Assembly: GCA_038207625.1 (NCBI GenBank)
Contig: JBBQZO010000019.1
Coordinates: 1-64,000, forward strand
Length of the DNA: 64,000 bases
Reading direction: 5' to 3'
DNA from: JBBQZO01 sp038207625
Lineage (GTDB): Bacteria > Pseudomonadota > Gammaproteobacteria > Burkholderiales > Burkholderiaceae_D
Shown here: positions 10,008 to 18,800 of the stretch, piece by piece
Layout: each line of letters starts with the position of its first letter
Position numbering within the stretch: position 1 is the first letter of the stretch
Notes under the pieces: model-generated
The model's input: only the letters and a program-made list of their open reading frames with translations
What the model was told of the DNA's origin: nothing
Database searches by the model: none
Position numbers and translations under genes: made by a program

Positions 10008-11672
10008 TCACTGTTTCTCGAAGACCTGGCGCCCGGCGACCCATGTTTGCAACACGCCTATCTTGTAAATATCCCGCGCCGGCAGCGTGAACAGATCCTG
10101 GTCGATGACGATGAAGTCGGCCCATTTGCCCGCTTCGAGCGAACCGAGCACGGTTTCCTGGTGCGCCGCATAGGCAGCGTCGAGCGTGAAGCAGCGCAGC
10201 GCTTCCTTCAACGTCATCGCCTGATTGGCATACCAGCCGGCGATCGGCTGGCCGCTCGCGTCCTGGCGCGTGACGGCGGCGTGGATGCCGAAAAACGGGT
10301 TGGGCGACTCGATCGGGAAGTCCGAACCGCAGGCGATGCGCGAGCCTTGATCGAGGAAGGTGCGCCACGCGTAGGCGCCCTTGATGCGCTCGGCGCCCAC
10401 GCGCTGCTCGGCCATGTTCATGTCCGAGGTGGCGTGGGTCGGCTGCATCGACGGGATGATGGACAGCGTTTTGAAGCGCGCGATGTCGCCCACGCTGACC
10501 ACCTGCGCATGCTCGATGCGGTTGCGCAGCGCCGCCGCCGGATAGCGCAGGCCCAGCTTTTCGTAGGCGTCCAGGATCTGGTGATTGCCCGCGTCGCCGA
10601 TCGCATGCACGTTGACCTGGTAGCCCAGTTTGAACGCCGTCTCCATCTGCGCGGCGATGGCGCTGTCGCTCTTGAACAACAGGCCGCTGGTGGACGGATC
10701 GTCGCTGTACGGCGCGCGCAGCGCCGCGCCCCGGCTGCCCAGCGCCCCGTCGGCGTACAGTTTGACGGCACGCAGCGCGTACATGTCGCCCGCGTAGGAC
10801 TTGAGCGGGCCGTTTTTGGACAGTTGCGCGAAGTCGCCGTCGACACCGCCGATCATCGCGTAGATGCGCGCGCTCAGCTTGCCATGGTCGGCGTAGGCGC
10901 GGTACAAGGTGTCCTGGCCGATGCCGATGCCGGCGTCGTGCACGCTGGTCAGGCCCAGTTTGGCCAACTGCGCCAGCGCGCCGTCGAGCATGGCGCGGCT
11001 TTCCTGCGGCGTGGGCGCTGGCAGCACGCGGTTGATCAGCGCCATCGCCGCGTCCACCAGCACGCCGGTCGGCGCGCCGCTGGCATCGCGCATGATCTTG
11101 CCGCCGGCCGGGTCAGGCGTGGCGCTGCTGATGCCGGCCAGTTGCAAGGCGCGGCTGTTGGCCCAGGCCGCGTGCCCGTCGATGCGCTCGAGCCACACGG
11201 GACGCGCGCTTTCGACGGCGTCCAGTTCAATCGCTGTCGGGAAGCGCCCCAGCTTCCACACTTCCTGGTTCCAGCCGCCCCCGCGCAGCCAACTGCGCTG
11301 CGGATTGGCGGTGGCGTAGGCGCGCGTGGCCGCCAGCGCATCCTTGAGCGAAGCGCTGCCGCGCAGGTCGAGTTGGGTGGCCACCTCGCCCAGCCCAAAC
11401 ACGTGGCCGTGCGCGTCGATCAATCCCGGCAGCACGGTCTTGCCGTGCACATCAATATGGCGCGCGCCGGGTGCCTTGGCCGCCACCTCGGCGGCGCTGC
11501 CGACGGCGATGATCTTGCCGTGATCGTCGAACGCGAGCGAGCCAAACTGGCGCAGCGCATTGGCACCGTCCAGCGTATAGCCGTTGGCGTTGTCGATCAC
11601 GGTGCTCGCTTGCGCGCAGGCGCCCAGCGCAAGGAACAAGCACGGCGCAAGCTGACGGCGAGGGAAAGGCAT
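10008..11672 (-). CDS. YtcJ-like amidohydrolase, exported
   Basis: The 554-residue protein is an Amidohydrolase_3 (YtcJ-like) metal hydrolase. It shows GLIDAHGHVFGLG near residue 95 (HxH metal pair), SVHDAGIG, NVHAIGDAGNHQILD, RIEHAQVV and CGSDFPIESPNPFFGIHAA. The substrate is unknown; relatives act on cyclic amides or N-acyl compounds. The start at ATG 11672 has AGGAG seven bases upstream and yields a signal sequence (LAPCLFLALGACAQA) with a possible lipobox, so it is likely periplasmic or lipid-anchored. It lies upstream of hutU on the same strand, but the hut promoter is in between, so it is probably transcribed separately. Confidence 0.85.
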   Translation of the reverse strand: MPFPRRQLAPCLFLALGACAQASTVIDNANGYTLDGANALRQFGSLAFDDHGKIIAVGSAAEVAAKAPGARHIDVHGKTVLPGLIDAHGHVFGLGEVATQLDLRGSASLKDALAATRAYATANPQRSWLRGGGWNQEVWKLGRFPTAIELDAVESARPVWLERIDGHAAWANSRALQLAGISSATPDPAGGKIMRDASGAPTGVLVDAAMALINRVLPAPTPQESRAMLDGALAQLAKLGLTSVHDAGIGIGQDTLYRAYADHGKLSARIYAMIGGVDGDFAQLSKNGPLKSYAGDMYALRAVKLYADGALGSRGAALRAPYSDDPSTSGLLFKSDSAIAAQMETAFKLGYQVNVHAIGDAGNHQILDAYEKLGLRYPAAALRNRIEHAQVVSVGDIARFKTLSIIPSMQPTHATSDMNMAEQRVGAERIKGAYAWRTFLDQGSRIACGSDFPIESPNPFFGIHAAVTRQDASGQPIAGWYANQAMTLKEALRCFTLDAAYAAHQETVLGSLEAGKWADFIVIDQDLFTLPARDIYKIGVLQTWVAGRQVFEKQ

Positions 11673-11847
11673 GGGCAACTCCTGAAGTGTGGTGTTTAAT
11701 CGGACGGGCAATTCAACCGCAAGAAGCAGAGTGTATAGAATTTGACGCGCCGGTCAAATCGGCGCCAGCCCCCGGCGCACGCGCGACGTTGACAGTGGCG
11801 CTACCAGCATGCATCCTGCATGCGTCGCCATTACGCTGCCCAGTCCC

Positions 11848-12378
11848 ATGAAAATTCGCGCCCTGTCCCCGTCCGACCTTGCGGCATACCGCAGCTTGCG
11901 CCTGCTCGCCACCGAGGAGTCGCCCACCGCCGTGTGGGCCAGCTACGACGAAGAAAATGCGCTTCCGCTCGATCAGATGGCCCAACGGCTGGTCGCCACG
12001 CCGTATCAAACGGTGCTGGGCGGCTTCATCGATGATCAGCTGATGGCGGTGGCCGGGTTTCGGCGCGATCGGATCGCCAAGATTGCGCACCGCGCCAATT
12101 TGTGGGGCATCTACGTCGAGCCGCAGGCGCGCGGCGGCGGACGGGCGCGTTTGCTGATGGCCGCGCTGCTGGCGCACGCGCGCACGCTGCCCGACGTCGT
12201 GCAACTGACGCTGTGCGTGCGCAGCACCAATGACGCGGCCAAAGCCTTGTACTTATCCCTGGGTTTCATACAGACCGGCGTCGACCGGCGCTCAATGCTG
12301 ATCGATGGCGTTTACCACGACGAAGACCGGATGGTGCTGTTTCTCGACGCGTCGGAGGACGGGCATGGCCAACGTTAA
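11848..12378 (+). CDS. GNAT family N-acetyltransferase
   Basis: The 176-residue protein starts MKIRALSPSDLAAYRSLRL, followed by the acetyl-CoA binding segment GIYVEPQARGGGRARLLM and the motif-B region STNDAAKALYLSLGF. These give a complete single-domain GNAT fold of normal length. Its acceptor is unknown. The ATG at 11848 is chosen because it begins the conserved fold; an ATG at 11809 would add a short non-conserved leader. The 3' end overlaps the next gene (ATG at 12365) by 14 bases in another frame, so the two are likely co-translated. Confidence 0.85.
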   Translation: MKIRALSPSDLAAYRSLRLLATEESPTAVWASYDEENALPLDQMAQRLVATPYQTVLGGFIDDQLMAVAGFRRDRIAKIAHRANLWGIYVEPQARGGGRARLLMAALLAHARTLPDVVQLTLCVRSTNDAAKALYLSLGFIQTGVDRRSMLIDGVYHDEDRMVLFLDASEDGHGQR

Positions 12379-13096
12379 CTACGGCATCGACGCGCCCGAC
12401 GTGATCCGCAATCTGGCGCTAGTCGGCCTCGCCTGTGCGGCGCTGGCCGTGGCGGCGCCGTATTTGCCGCTGGGCGCGGCCGGCATCAACAGCGTGCGCA
12501 GCATCGGCACCTGGGCCGGCTGCGGTTTTGGCATTCAGGCGCTGCTGATGTTGTGGACCAGTCTGGTGGGCAAGCGCGTCGCCGCGCGCCAGTTGATCGC
12601 GCACGCCGCCTTGCGCGGCGACGAGCACGTGCTCGACGTGGGCTGCGGGCGCGGCCTGTTGCTGCTGCACGCGGCGCAGCAATTGCCGCGCGGGGCGGCC
12701 GTTGGACTGGATCTGTGGAGCGGGGTTGACTTGTCCGGCAACGCACGCGCGGCCACCGAAGCGAATGCGGCGGCGCTGGGGTTGACGGCGCGCGTGCAGG
12801 TGCACGACGGCGACATGCGCCAGATGCCGTTTGACGACGCCAGCTTCGATTGCGTGGTGTCGAGCCTGGCGATCCACAATATCGAGCAGGCCGACGGGCG
12901 CGCCAAGGCCATGCACGAAATCGTGCGCGTGCTGCGTCCGGGCGGACGCGTGCTGCTGCAGGATTTCCGTCACTGCGACGAGTATGCCGGCGCACTCACG
13001 GCGGCCGGACTGCAGGACGTGCGGCGCACGCTGATCAATCCGCTGTTGATGTTTCCGCCCACCTGGCGCGTGAGCGCGCGCAAGCCGTCAAACTAG
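12365..13096 (+). CDS. Membrane-anchored class I SAM-dependent methyltransferase
   Basis: The 243-residue protein has two hydrophobic N-terminal segments (about residues 14-35 and 45-65), then a methyltransferase domain. The SAM-binding motif I is VLDVGCGRGLLLLHAA, with the acidic strand-2 end GLDLW, motif II-like VHDGDMRQMPFDDASFDCVV and IVRVLRPGGRVLLQDFR. The fold belongs to Methyltransf_11/25; the two membrane helices suggest action at the inner membrane, perhaps on a lipid or quinone-like substrate, which is inference. It overlaps the upstream GNAT gene by 14 bases. Confidence 0.82.
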   Translation: MANVNYGIDAPDVIRNLALVGLACAALAVAAPYLPLGAAGINSVRSIGTWAGCGFGIQALLMLWTSLVGKRVAARQLIAHAALRGDEHVLDVGCGRGLLLLHAAQQLPRGAAVGLDLWSGVDLSGNARAATEANAAALGLTARVQVHDGDMRQMPFDDASFDCVVSSLAIHNIEQADGRAKAMHEIVRVLRPGGRVLLQDFRHCDEYAGALTAAGLQDVRRTLINPLLMFPPTWRVSARKPSN

Positions 13097-13126
13097 GCGC
13101 GCCTTGCGCCCGCCGGGCAGGCGCGC
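13097..13126. terminator. GC-rich inverted repeat between convergent genes
   Basis: Arms GCGCGCCT (13097-13104) and AGGCGCGC (13119-13126) are perfect, with an inner GCCC/GGGC stem, directly after the methyltransferase stop. There is no T-run, so intrinsic termination is uncertain. Confidence 0.35.
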
Positions 13127-13172
13127 AGGAAGCAGCGAACACTGCGCGCCGCGCGTCATGCCCGGCCGTCGC

Positions 13173-13242
13173 TGCGTTCGATGAATCGCGTCCGATGAAT
13201 TGCATCCGACGAATTGCGTCCGATTAGCTGCGCTCGATGCGC
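13173..13242. repeat. Five imperfect 14-bp tandem repeats
   Basis: Units begin at 13173, 13187, 13201, 13215 and 13229 with consensus TGCGTCCGATGAAT. The first three are in the gap after the methyltransferase gene; the last two encode or overlap the C-terminus and stop of the DUF1203 gene on the minus strand. Divergence increases toward the gene interior. Confidence 0.65.
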
Positions 13243-13721
13243 ACGCCATAGCATCCGTAAGCGGCAAAGCGGGCCAGCACGAAGGCGACGTCGCTGCGCG
13301 CGAACAGGCTTTGCAGGTCGGCCTCGGCCTGCAGCGGCGTACTCAGCACGGCGCCGACGATGCGCTCGGCGGCGCAATATGCGCGCAGCACGAACGTGGC
13401 GCCGAAATAATCGCCCTGCGGCGCGCACGGCAGACGCGCCAGCTCAAGCGGCTCGGCGCTCGGCTCGGCCAGCAGAAACACCGGACCGTATTCCCGGTAC
13501 AGCCCGGCCAGCGTGAACGGACAGTAGCTGGCCAGCAGGATCGCTTCGCCCGCCCGCGCGCCGCGCAGCACGTCGCGGCATGGCTCGCCGCCCAGCGCCA
13601 GCGTGCGCTCGACCGGCTGCAGCTGATCATCGACGTGCTCGCCCCTGGCACGGCGCACGAACGCCTCCTTCATCGGCACCAGCCGGTAGCCGGCCCAGAC
13701 CGGCAACGCGGCGCCCATCAT
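13224..13721 (-). CDS. DUF1203 domain-containing protein
   Basis: The 165-residue protein matches the DUF1203 pattern: an N-terminal YRLVPMKEAFVRRARG segment, CRDVLRGARAGEAILLASY, PFTLAGLYREYGPVFL in the middle, and DVAFVLARFAAYGCYGVRIE at the C-terminus. The family's function is not known. The ATG at 13721 overlaps the ada stop (ATGA), so it is probably translated with ada and may belong to the alkylation response, though that is only inferred from position. The 3' end lies in a 14-bp tandem repeat array. Confidence 0.75.
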   Translation of the reverse strand: MMGAALPVWAGYRLVPMKEAFVRRARGEHVDDQLQPVERTLALGGEPCRDVLRGARAGEAILLASYCPFTLAGLYREYGPVFLLAEPSAEPLELARLPCAPQGDYFGATFVLRAYCAAERIVGAVLSTPLQAEADLQSLFARSDVAFVLARFAAYGCYGVRIERS

Positions 13722-14833
13722 GCCAGCACCGATCCGCGCGGGCGCTTGGCCGGCGCGTCGGCGGCCTGCTCGGCCTCGCGTTCAAGCAGCGCCTGCTTGC
13801 GCTCGACGCCCCAACGATAACCGGACAGCGCGCCGTCATTGCGCACCACGCGGTGGCAGGGAATCGCCACCGCCAGCGCATTGGCTGCGCAGGCGCCGGC
13901 CACCGCGCGCGCGCCGGTGGGCAAACCGATGCGCGCGGCCAGTTCCGCGTAACTGGTGGTCTGGCCGGCCGGGATCTGGCGCAGCGCCTCCCACACGCGC
14001 TGCTGAAAGGCGGTGCCGCGCACGTCCAGCGGCAAGTCCAGCCCCAGCGCGGGCGCCTCGACCAGTCCCACCACCTGTGCCACCGTGGCCTCGAACTGCG
14101 CATCGGCGCCGCGCAGCTCGGCGTGCGCAAAGCGATCCTGCAAGTCGCGCGCCAGCACGTCCGGGTCGTCGCCGATCAGGATCGCGCACAAGCCCACGTC
14201 GGTGGCCGCCACCAGGATCGCGCCCAGCGAGCATTGGCCGATCGCGAAACGAATCGCCGCGCCCCGCCCGCCCGAGCGAAAGCGCGCCGGCGCCATGCCC
14301 AGCCGGTCCGCCGCGCTGGCGTAGAAGCGCCCGCTCGACTGGAAGCCCGCCGCGTAGATCGCCTCGGTCACGCTGGCGCCGCCGGCCAGTTGCTGCTGTA
14401 CGGCGCGCGCCCGGGTGGCCGCCGCGTAGGCCTTCGGTGTGATGCCGGTGCAGCGCTTGAAGACGCGCTGAAAATGAAAGCGGCTCAGGCCGGCCGCGTC
14501 AGCCAGTTGCGCCAGGTCGGGCGCGCTGTCCTGCGTTTCGATGGTGCGGCAGGCGTCGGCCACCAGCGCCGCATGGCGCTCGGCCAGCGACGGCCCGTTC
14601 GGCTGGCAGCGCAGGCAGGCACGAAAACCGGCCTGCTCGGCCGCCGCGCAATCGGCGTGGAAGGCGACGTTGCGGCGCAGCGCGGCGCGCGCGGCGCACG
14701 ACGGGCGGCAGTACACGCCGGTGCTGCGCACCGAATACACAAACTGGCCGTCGGCCTGTGCGTCGCGCGCCTGGACGGCGGCCCAGCGCTCGGTGTCGCT
14801 GCAATACGATGGCGCGCGGATGACAGTATTCAT
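13718..14833 (-). CDS. ada: Bifunctional transcriptional activator / methylated-DNA-protein cysteine methyltransferase Ada
   Basis: Ada repairs O6-methylguanine and methylphosphotriesters by self-methylation, and then activates alkylation-response genes. The 371-residue protein has the N-terminal zinc/methyl-acceptor domain (STGVYCRPSC with Cys42 and Cys46, and RACLRCQP), an AraC-type HTH (SRFHFQRVFKRCTGITPKAY), and a C-terminal DNA methyltransferase domain with the acceptor Cys326 in AIPCHRVVRNDG. All domains are complete. The start at ATG 14833 precedes the N-terminal domain; an upstream in-frame extension is a shadow. It is divergent from hutC and overlaps the DUF1203 gene downstream. Confidence 0.93.
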   Translation of the reverse strand: MNTVIRAPSYCSDTERWAAVQARDAQADGQFVYSVRSTGVYCRPSCAARAALRRNVAFHADCAAAEQAGFRACLRCQPNGPSLAERHAALVADACRTIETQDSAPDLAQLADAAGLSRFHFQRVFKRCTGITPKAYAAATRARAVQQQLAGGASVTEAIYAAGFQSSGRFYASAADRLGMAPARFRSGGRGAAIRFAIGQCSLGAILVAATDVGLCAILIGDDPDVLARDLQDRFAHAELRGADAQFEATVAQVVGLVEAPALGLDLPLDVRGTAFQQRVWEALRQIPAGQTTSYAELAARIGLPTGARAVAGACAANALAVAIPCHRVVRNDGALSGYRWGVERKQALLEREAEQAADAPAKRPRGSVLA

Positions 14834-15000
14834 GACGATTTTCCTGGAGCGAGGCGCAAGCCGTCTGGCCTGCATCACAGACATCATAGCCGGGCAGGCG
14901 CGGCAAAACACCCCGCTCCTTGCTGTTGAATTGCCTGCGTAGTCCCGCGCAGCCGGTGCTAAAATCGGACCTCGCCGTGCCGCCCCTCTTGGAGAGTAGT

Positions 15001-15720
15001 TTGGAAGATCAACAACCGCAAGCGAGTACCCCCATTTTCCAGCGCATCAAAGACTACCTGCTGGCCGAGATCGTGGCCGGGCACTGGAAGGAAGGCGACG
15101 TGATTCCGTCCGAGCAGGCGCTGGTCAAACAGTTCGGCGTCTCGCGCATGACGGTCAACCGGGCCGTGCGCGAACTGACGAGCGAACAAATCCTGACCCG
15201 GCGCCAGGGTTCGGGCACCTTCGTGGCGCCGCAAAAATACCAGGCCACGCTCGTCGAGATCAAGAGCATCGCCGACGAGATCCGCGCGCGCGGCCACGTG
15301 CACCGCTCCAGCTTGCACCTGCTCGAGCGTGCCAAGGCGTCCGAGCTGCTGGCCAAGCAGTTCGAACTGGCGCCCGGCCAGCCGCTGTTCCATTCGGTCA
15401 TCGTGCACTTCGAGAACGAGCTGCCGATCCAGGTCGAGGACCGCTGGGTCAATCCGGACTGCGCGCCCGACTACATGACGCAGGATTTCGCCAGCATCAC
15501 GCCCAATGAATACCTGATGCAGGCCGCGCCGCTGGCCGGCGCCACCTTCAGCATCGAGGCGCTGGCGCCGCCGCGCGAGATCGCCGACATGCTGGCGATC
15601 GATCCGCGCCAGAGCTGCCTGGTGCTAAAGCGCAAGACCCAGTCGCAGGGGCGCATCGCGTCGGTGGCGACGATGTGGCATCCGGGCCACCGCTACCAGT
15701 TCGCCGGCAGCTTTTCCTGA
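15001..15720 (+). CDS. hutC: Histidine utilization repressor, GntR family
   Basis: The 239-residue protein has an N-terminal GntR winged helix (PIFQRIKDYLLAEIVAGHW, then VIPSEQALVKQFGVSRMTVN and ILTRRQGSGTFV) and a C-terminal UTRA ligand domain (VEDRWVNPDCAPDYMTQDF, TFSIEALAPPREIADML), the arrangement of HutC. HutC represses hut genes and is released by urocanate. The start is taken as TTG 15001, preceded by GGAGAG; an ATG at 14920 would add a non-conserved leader. It sits about 5 kb from the hut operon, next to ada, and no operator-like palindrome is seen at its own promoter. Confidence 0.88.
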   Translation: MEDQQPQASTPIFQRIKDYLLAEIVAGHWKEGDVIPSEQALVKQFGVSRMTVNRAVRELTSEQILTRRQGSGTFVAPQKYQATLVEIKSIADEIRARGHVHRSSLHLLERAKASELLAKQFELAPGQPLFHSVIVHFENELPIQVEDRWVNPDCAPDYMTQDFASITPNEYLMQAAPLAGATFSIEALAPPREIADMLAIDPRQSCLVLKRKTQSQGRIASVATMWHPGHRYQFAGSFS

Positions 15721-15776
15721 GCCGGCGCCACCGGCGCGCGCAGGACGTCGGGACAGCCCGGCACACGCAGCAAAAG

Positions 15777-15807
15777 TTGCCAGCGACCGCGGACTCAATG
15801 CTATAGT
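15777..15807 (+). promoter_or_regulatory. Candidate sigma-70 promoter for the hybrid kinase gene
   Basis: TTGCCA (15777-15782) and TATAGT (15802-15807) each match consensus at five of six positions, with a 19-base spacer, about 80 bases before the kinase start. Confidence 0.45.
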
Positions 15808-15884
15808 CGTTCGCAGGGCTCACCGCCCCCGTGGCAGCTTCGACCATGGGCCGTGCGCCCGCGCCATCCACCGAAAGAGACGCC

Positions 15885-18800
15885 GTGCCGCGCTGCTCCT
15901 TGTCGACCGCTGTGGTTTTCCGTCTACGCCGCGCCCAGCGCTGCGTGTTGCTGGGCGCGTTGCTGCTCAGCGCCAATGCGCTGGCGCTGGAAAAAGTCAC
16001 GCTGCAACTGAAATGGACCCACCAGTTCCAGTTCGCCGGCTACTACGCGGCCCAGGAGCAGGGCTATTATCGCGACGCCGGGCTGGAGGTGACGCTGCGC
16101 GAACTCACACCGGGCAACTCGCCCGTTCCGGCCGTGCAGTCCGGCGCGGCCCAGTATGGCGTGGGCGCCAGCGGGCTGCTGATCGAGCGCGGCGCCGGCG
16201 CCCCGCTGGTGCTGCTGGCGTCGATCTTCCAGCATTCGCCGTCGGTGCTGCTGGTGCGACGCGACGGCGCCGGCAAGCCGGTGGCGCTGCGTGGCGCGCG
16301 CCTGATGGTGCCAATTAACAACGGCGAGATCCAGGCCTTCCTCAGAAAGCAGGGCATCACGCCGGACAACACCCCGCCAATCAAGGCCAGTTACCAGGTC
16401 GACGACCTGCTCGATGACCGCGCCGACGCGATGACCGCCTACAGCACCGACCGGCGCAGCGCGCTCGTCGAGGGCCAGGTCGAGGTGCTCTCGCCGCGCA
16501 CGCTGGGCATCGACTTTTACGGCGACAACCTGTTTACCAGCGAGGCCGAATTGCGCGAACACCCGGCCCGGGTGGCGGCACTGCGCGCGGCCACGCTGCG
16601 CGGCTGGAAGTACGCGCTGCACCACCAGGCCGACATCATCGACCTGATCCGCGCGCGCTACCCGCACCGACTGTCGCGCGAGGACTTGCTGTTCGAGGCG
16701 CGCCAGATGGCACCGCTGCTGCAGGCCGACGTGATCGAACTCGGTTACAGCAATCCCGAGCGCTGGCGCCGCATCGCCGCCGTGTACGCCGAACTGGGCC
16801 TGGTGCCGCCCGACATGGCGCTGGACGGTTTCCTGTACAAGACGCCCGAACCGGACCTGGCGCTGCTGTATGCCAGCCTGGGCGCCTCGATCGTGCTGCT
16901 GCTGGCGGCCGGGCTGGCGGCCTGGCGCTTCGCCCACCTGACGGCCACGCTGCGCGCCGAGCGGGCCACGCTGCGCGCCACCGAGGACCGCCTCTCGAGC
17001 GCGGAAAGCATGTGGAATTTCGCGCTGGAGGGCTCCGGCGACGGGGTCTGGGAGTGGAGTCATGGCAACGACGCGGTGTTGTTGTCGGCGCGCAGCGAGC
17101 TGCTGCTCGGCTATGCGCCCGGCCAGCTGCAGCTGACCGTGCATGACTGGTCCGGCCAGGTCCATCCGGACGACGTGGCGCGCGTCAAGCAGGAGATGCG
17201 GCGCTATTTCGCGCCCGAGCCGCAGCATGCCAGGCGCAGTTTTTCCAGCGAATTTAGGATGCGCTGCCAGGACGGCAGCTGGAAATGGGTGCTCACGCGC
17301 GGCATGGCGATCGCGCACGACGCGCGCAAACGCGTGCTGCGCCTGTCGGGCACGCTGGCCGACATCAGCGACCGCATGCAGGCCGAGGAGGCGCGCGTGC
17401 GCGCCGTGCTGGAGGCGGCCTCGGACGCGATGCTGCTGGTCGATGCCGACGGACGCGTGCGCTACGCCAACCAGATCAGCGCGCGCAGCTTCGGCTACCG
17501 GCTCGAGGCGCTGATCGAGCTGCCGATCGCGCGCCTGGCGCCGGGCGCCTGCCTGCCCGGCGACGGCGCGCGCGTGGTCAACCGGGTGCTGCTGGCCCAG
17601 CGCCTGGACGGCAGCAGCTTCCCGGCCGAAGTGAACCAGTCGCCCATGCAAACCTACGGCCAGCGCCTGACCATCGTGGCGCTGCGCGACATCACCGAGC
17701 GCCAGCGCGCCGAACTGGCGCTGGTGGCCAGCGCCGAGCGCTACCGGCGCATCGTGCAAACGGCCGCCGAGGGCATCTGGATGCTCGACGCCGATGCCGT
17801 CACCTCGTTCGTCAATCCGAAACTGGCGCAGATGTTCGGCTACCAGGCGGGCGACATGGTCGGCCAGCCGATCAGCCGTTTCATCGACGCGGCCGGCCAC
17901 GCCGCGCTCGAGCAGCACCTGCTGCGCAGCCGCCAGGGCCAGAGCGAAGCGGACGATTTCTGTCTGCGCCGCCAGGACGGCAGCGCGCTGTGGGCGCTGC
18001 TGTCGTCGTCCCCGATCCACGCCGACGACGGCGCCTACTGCGGCAGCCTGGCCATGCTGACCGACATCAGCGCGCGCCGCCAGGCCGAGGCGGCGCTGAA
18101 GAACTCCAACCAGCGCCTGGCCAGCGTGTTCAACGCCGCCACCAACGGTCTGGTTGTGCAGGACCGCACGGGCCGCCTGATCAGCAGCAACGCGGCCGCC
18201 ACGCGCATGCTCGGCGCAGGCCTGGCGCCGCTGTGGGACGCCGTGCACGAAGACGGCAGCGCGTTCGCGCTGGCCAGCCAGCCGGTCCAGCGCGCCATCG
18301 CCAGCGGCACCTCGGTGCGCGACGTCATCATGGGCGTGCTGCAGCCGGACGGCACGCTGTGCTGGCTGTCGGTGAACGCCGAGCCGATCCGCGACAGCGC
18401 CTGTGAGGTCGACCTGGTGGTGTCGAGCCTGACCGACATCACCTTCCACAAGCGCAGCGAGGACGCGCTGCGCCAGGGTGAAGAACGGCTGCAGGAGATC
18501 ATCCAGATGATGCCGATCGGCCTGTTCATCAAGGACGCCGACAGCCGCTTGCTGCTGATGAACCACGCCTGCGAACAGCAGCTCGGCTTCAACCTGGGAC
18601 GCCTGCAGAACGGCGGCGCGGCCGACTGCTACACGCCGGCCCAGCTGGTCGAATTTCGCGCGCGCGACCGCCAGGCCTTCAACGACGGCGTGCTGATCGA
18701 CTACGTGGAGATCCTGTGGAACCCCACGCTGCAGCGCGAATCGCACCTGCGCACCATCAAGAAGCCGGTGTTCGACATGCAGGGCCGGCCCGATTACCTG

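Noticed and set aside
13173..13242. CRISPR array
   Set aside because: The repeats are adjacent 14-bp units without spacers, and no cas genes are present.
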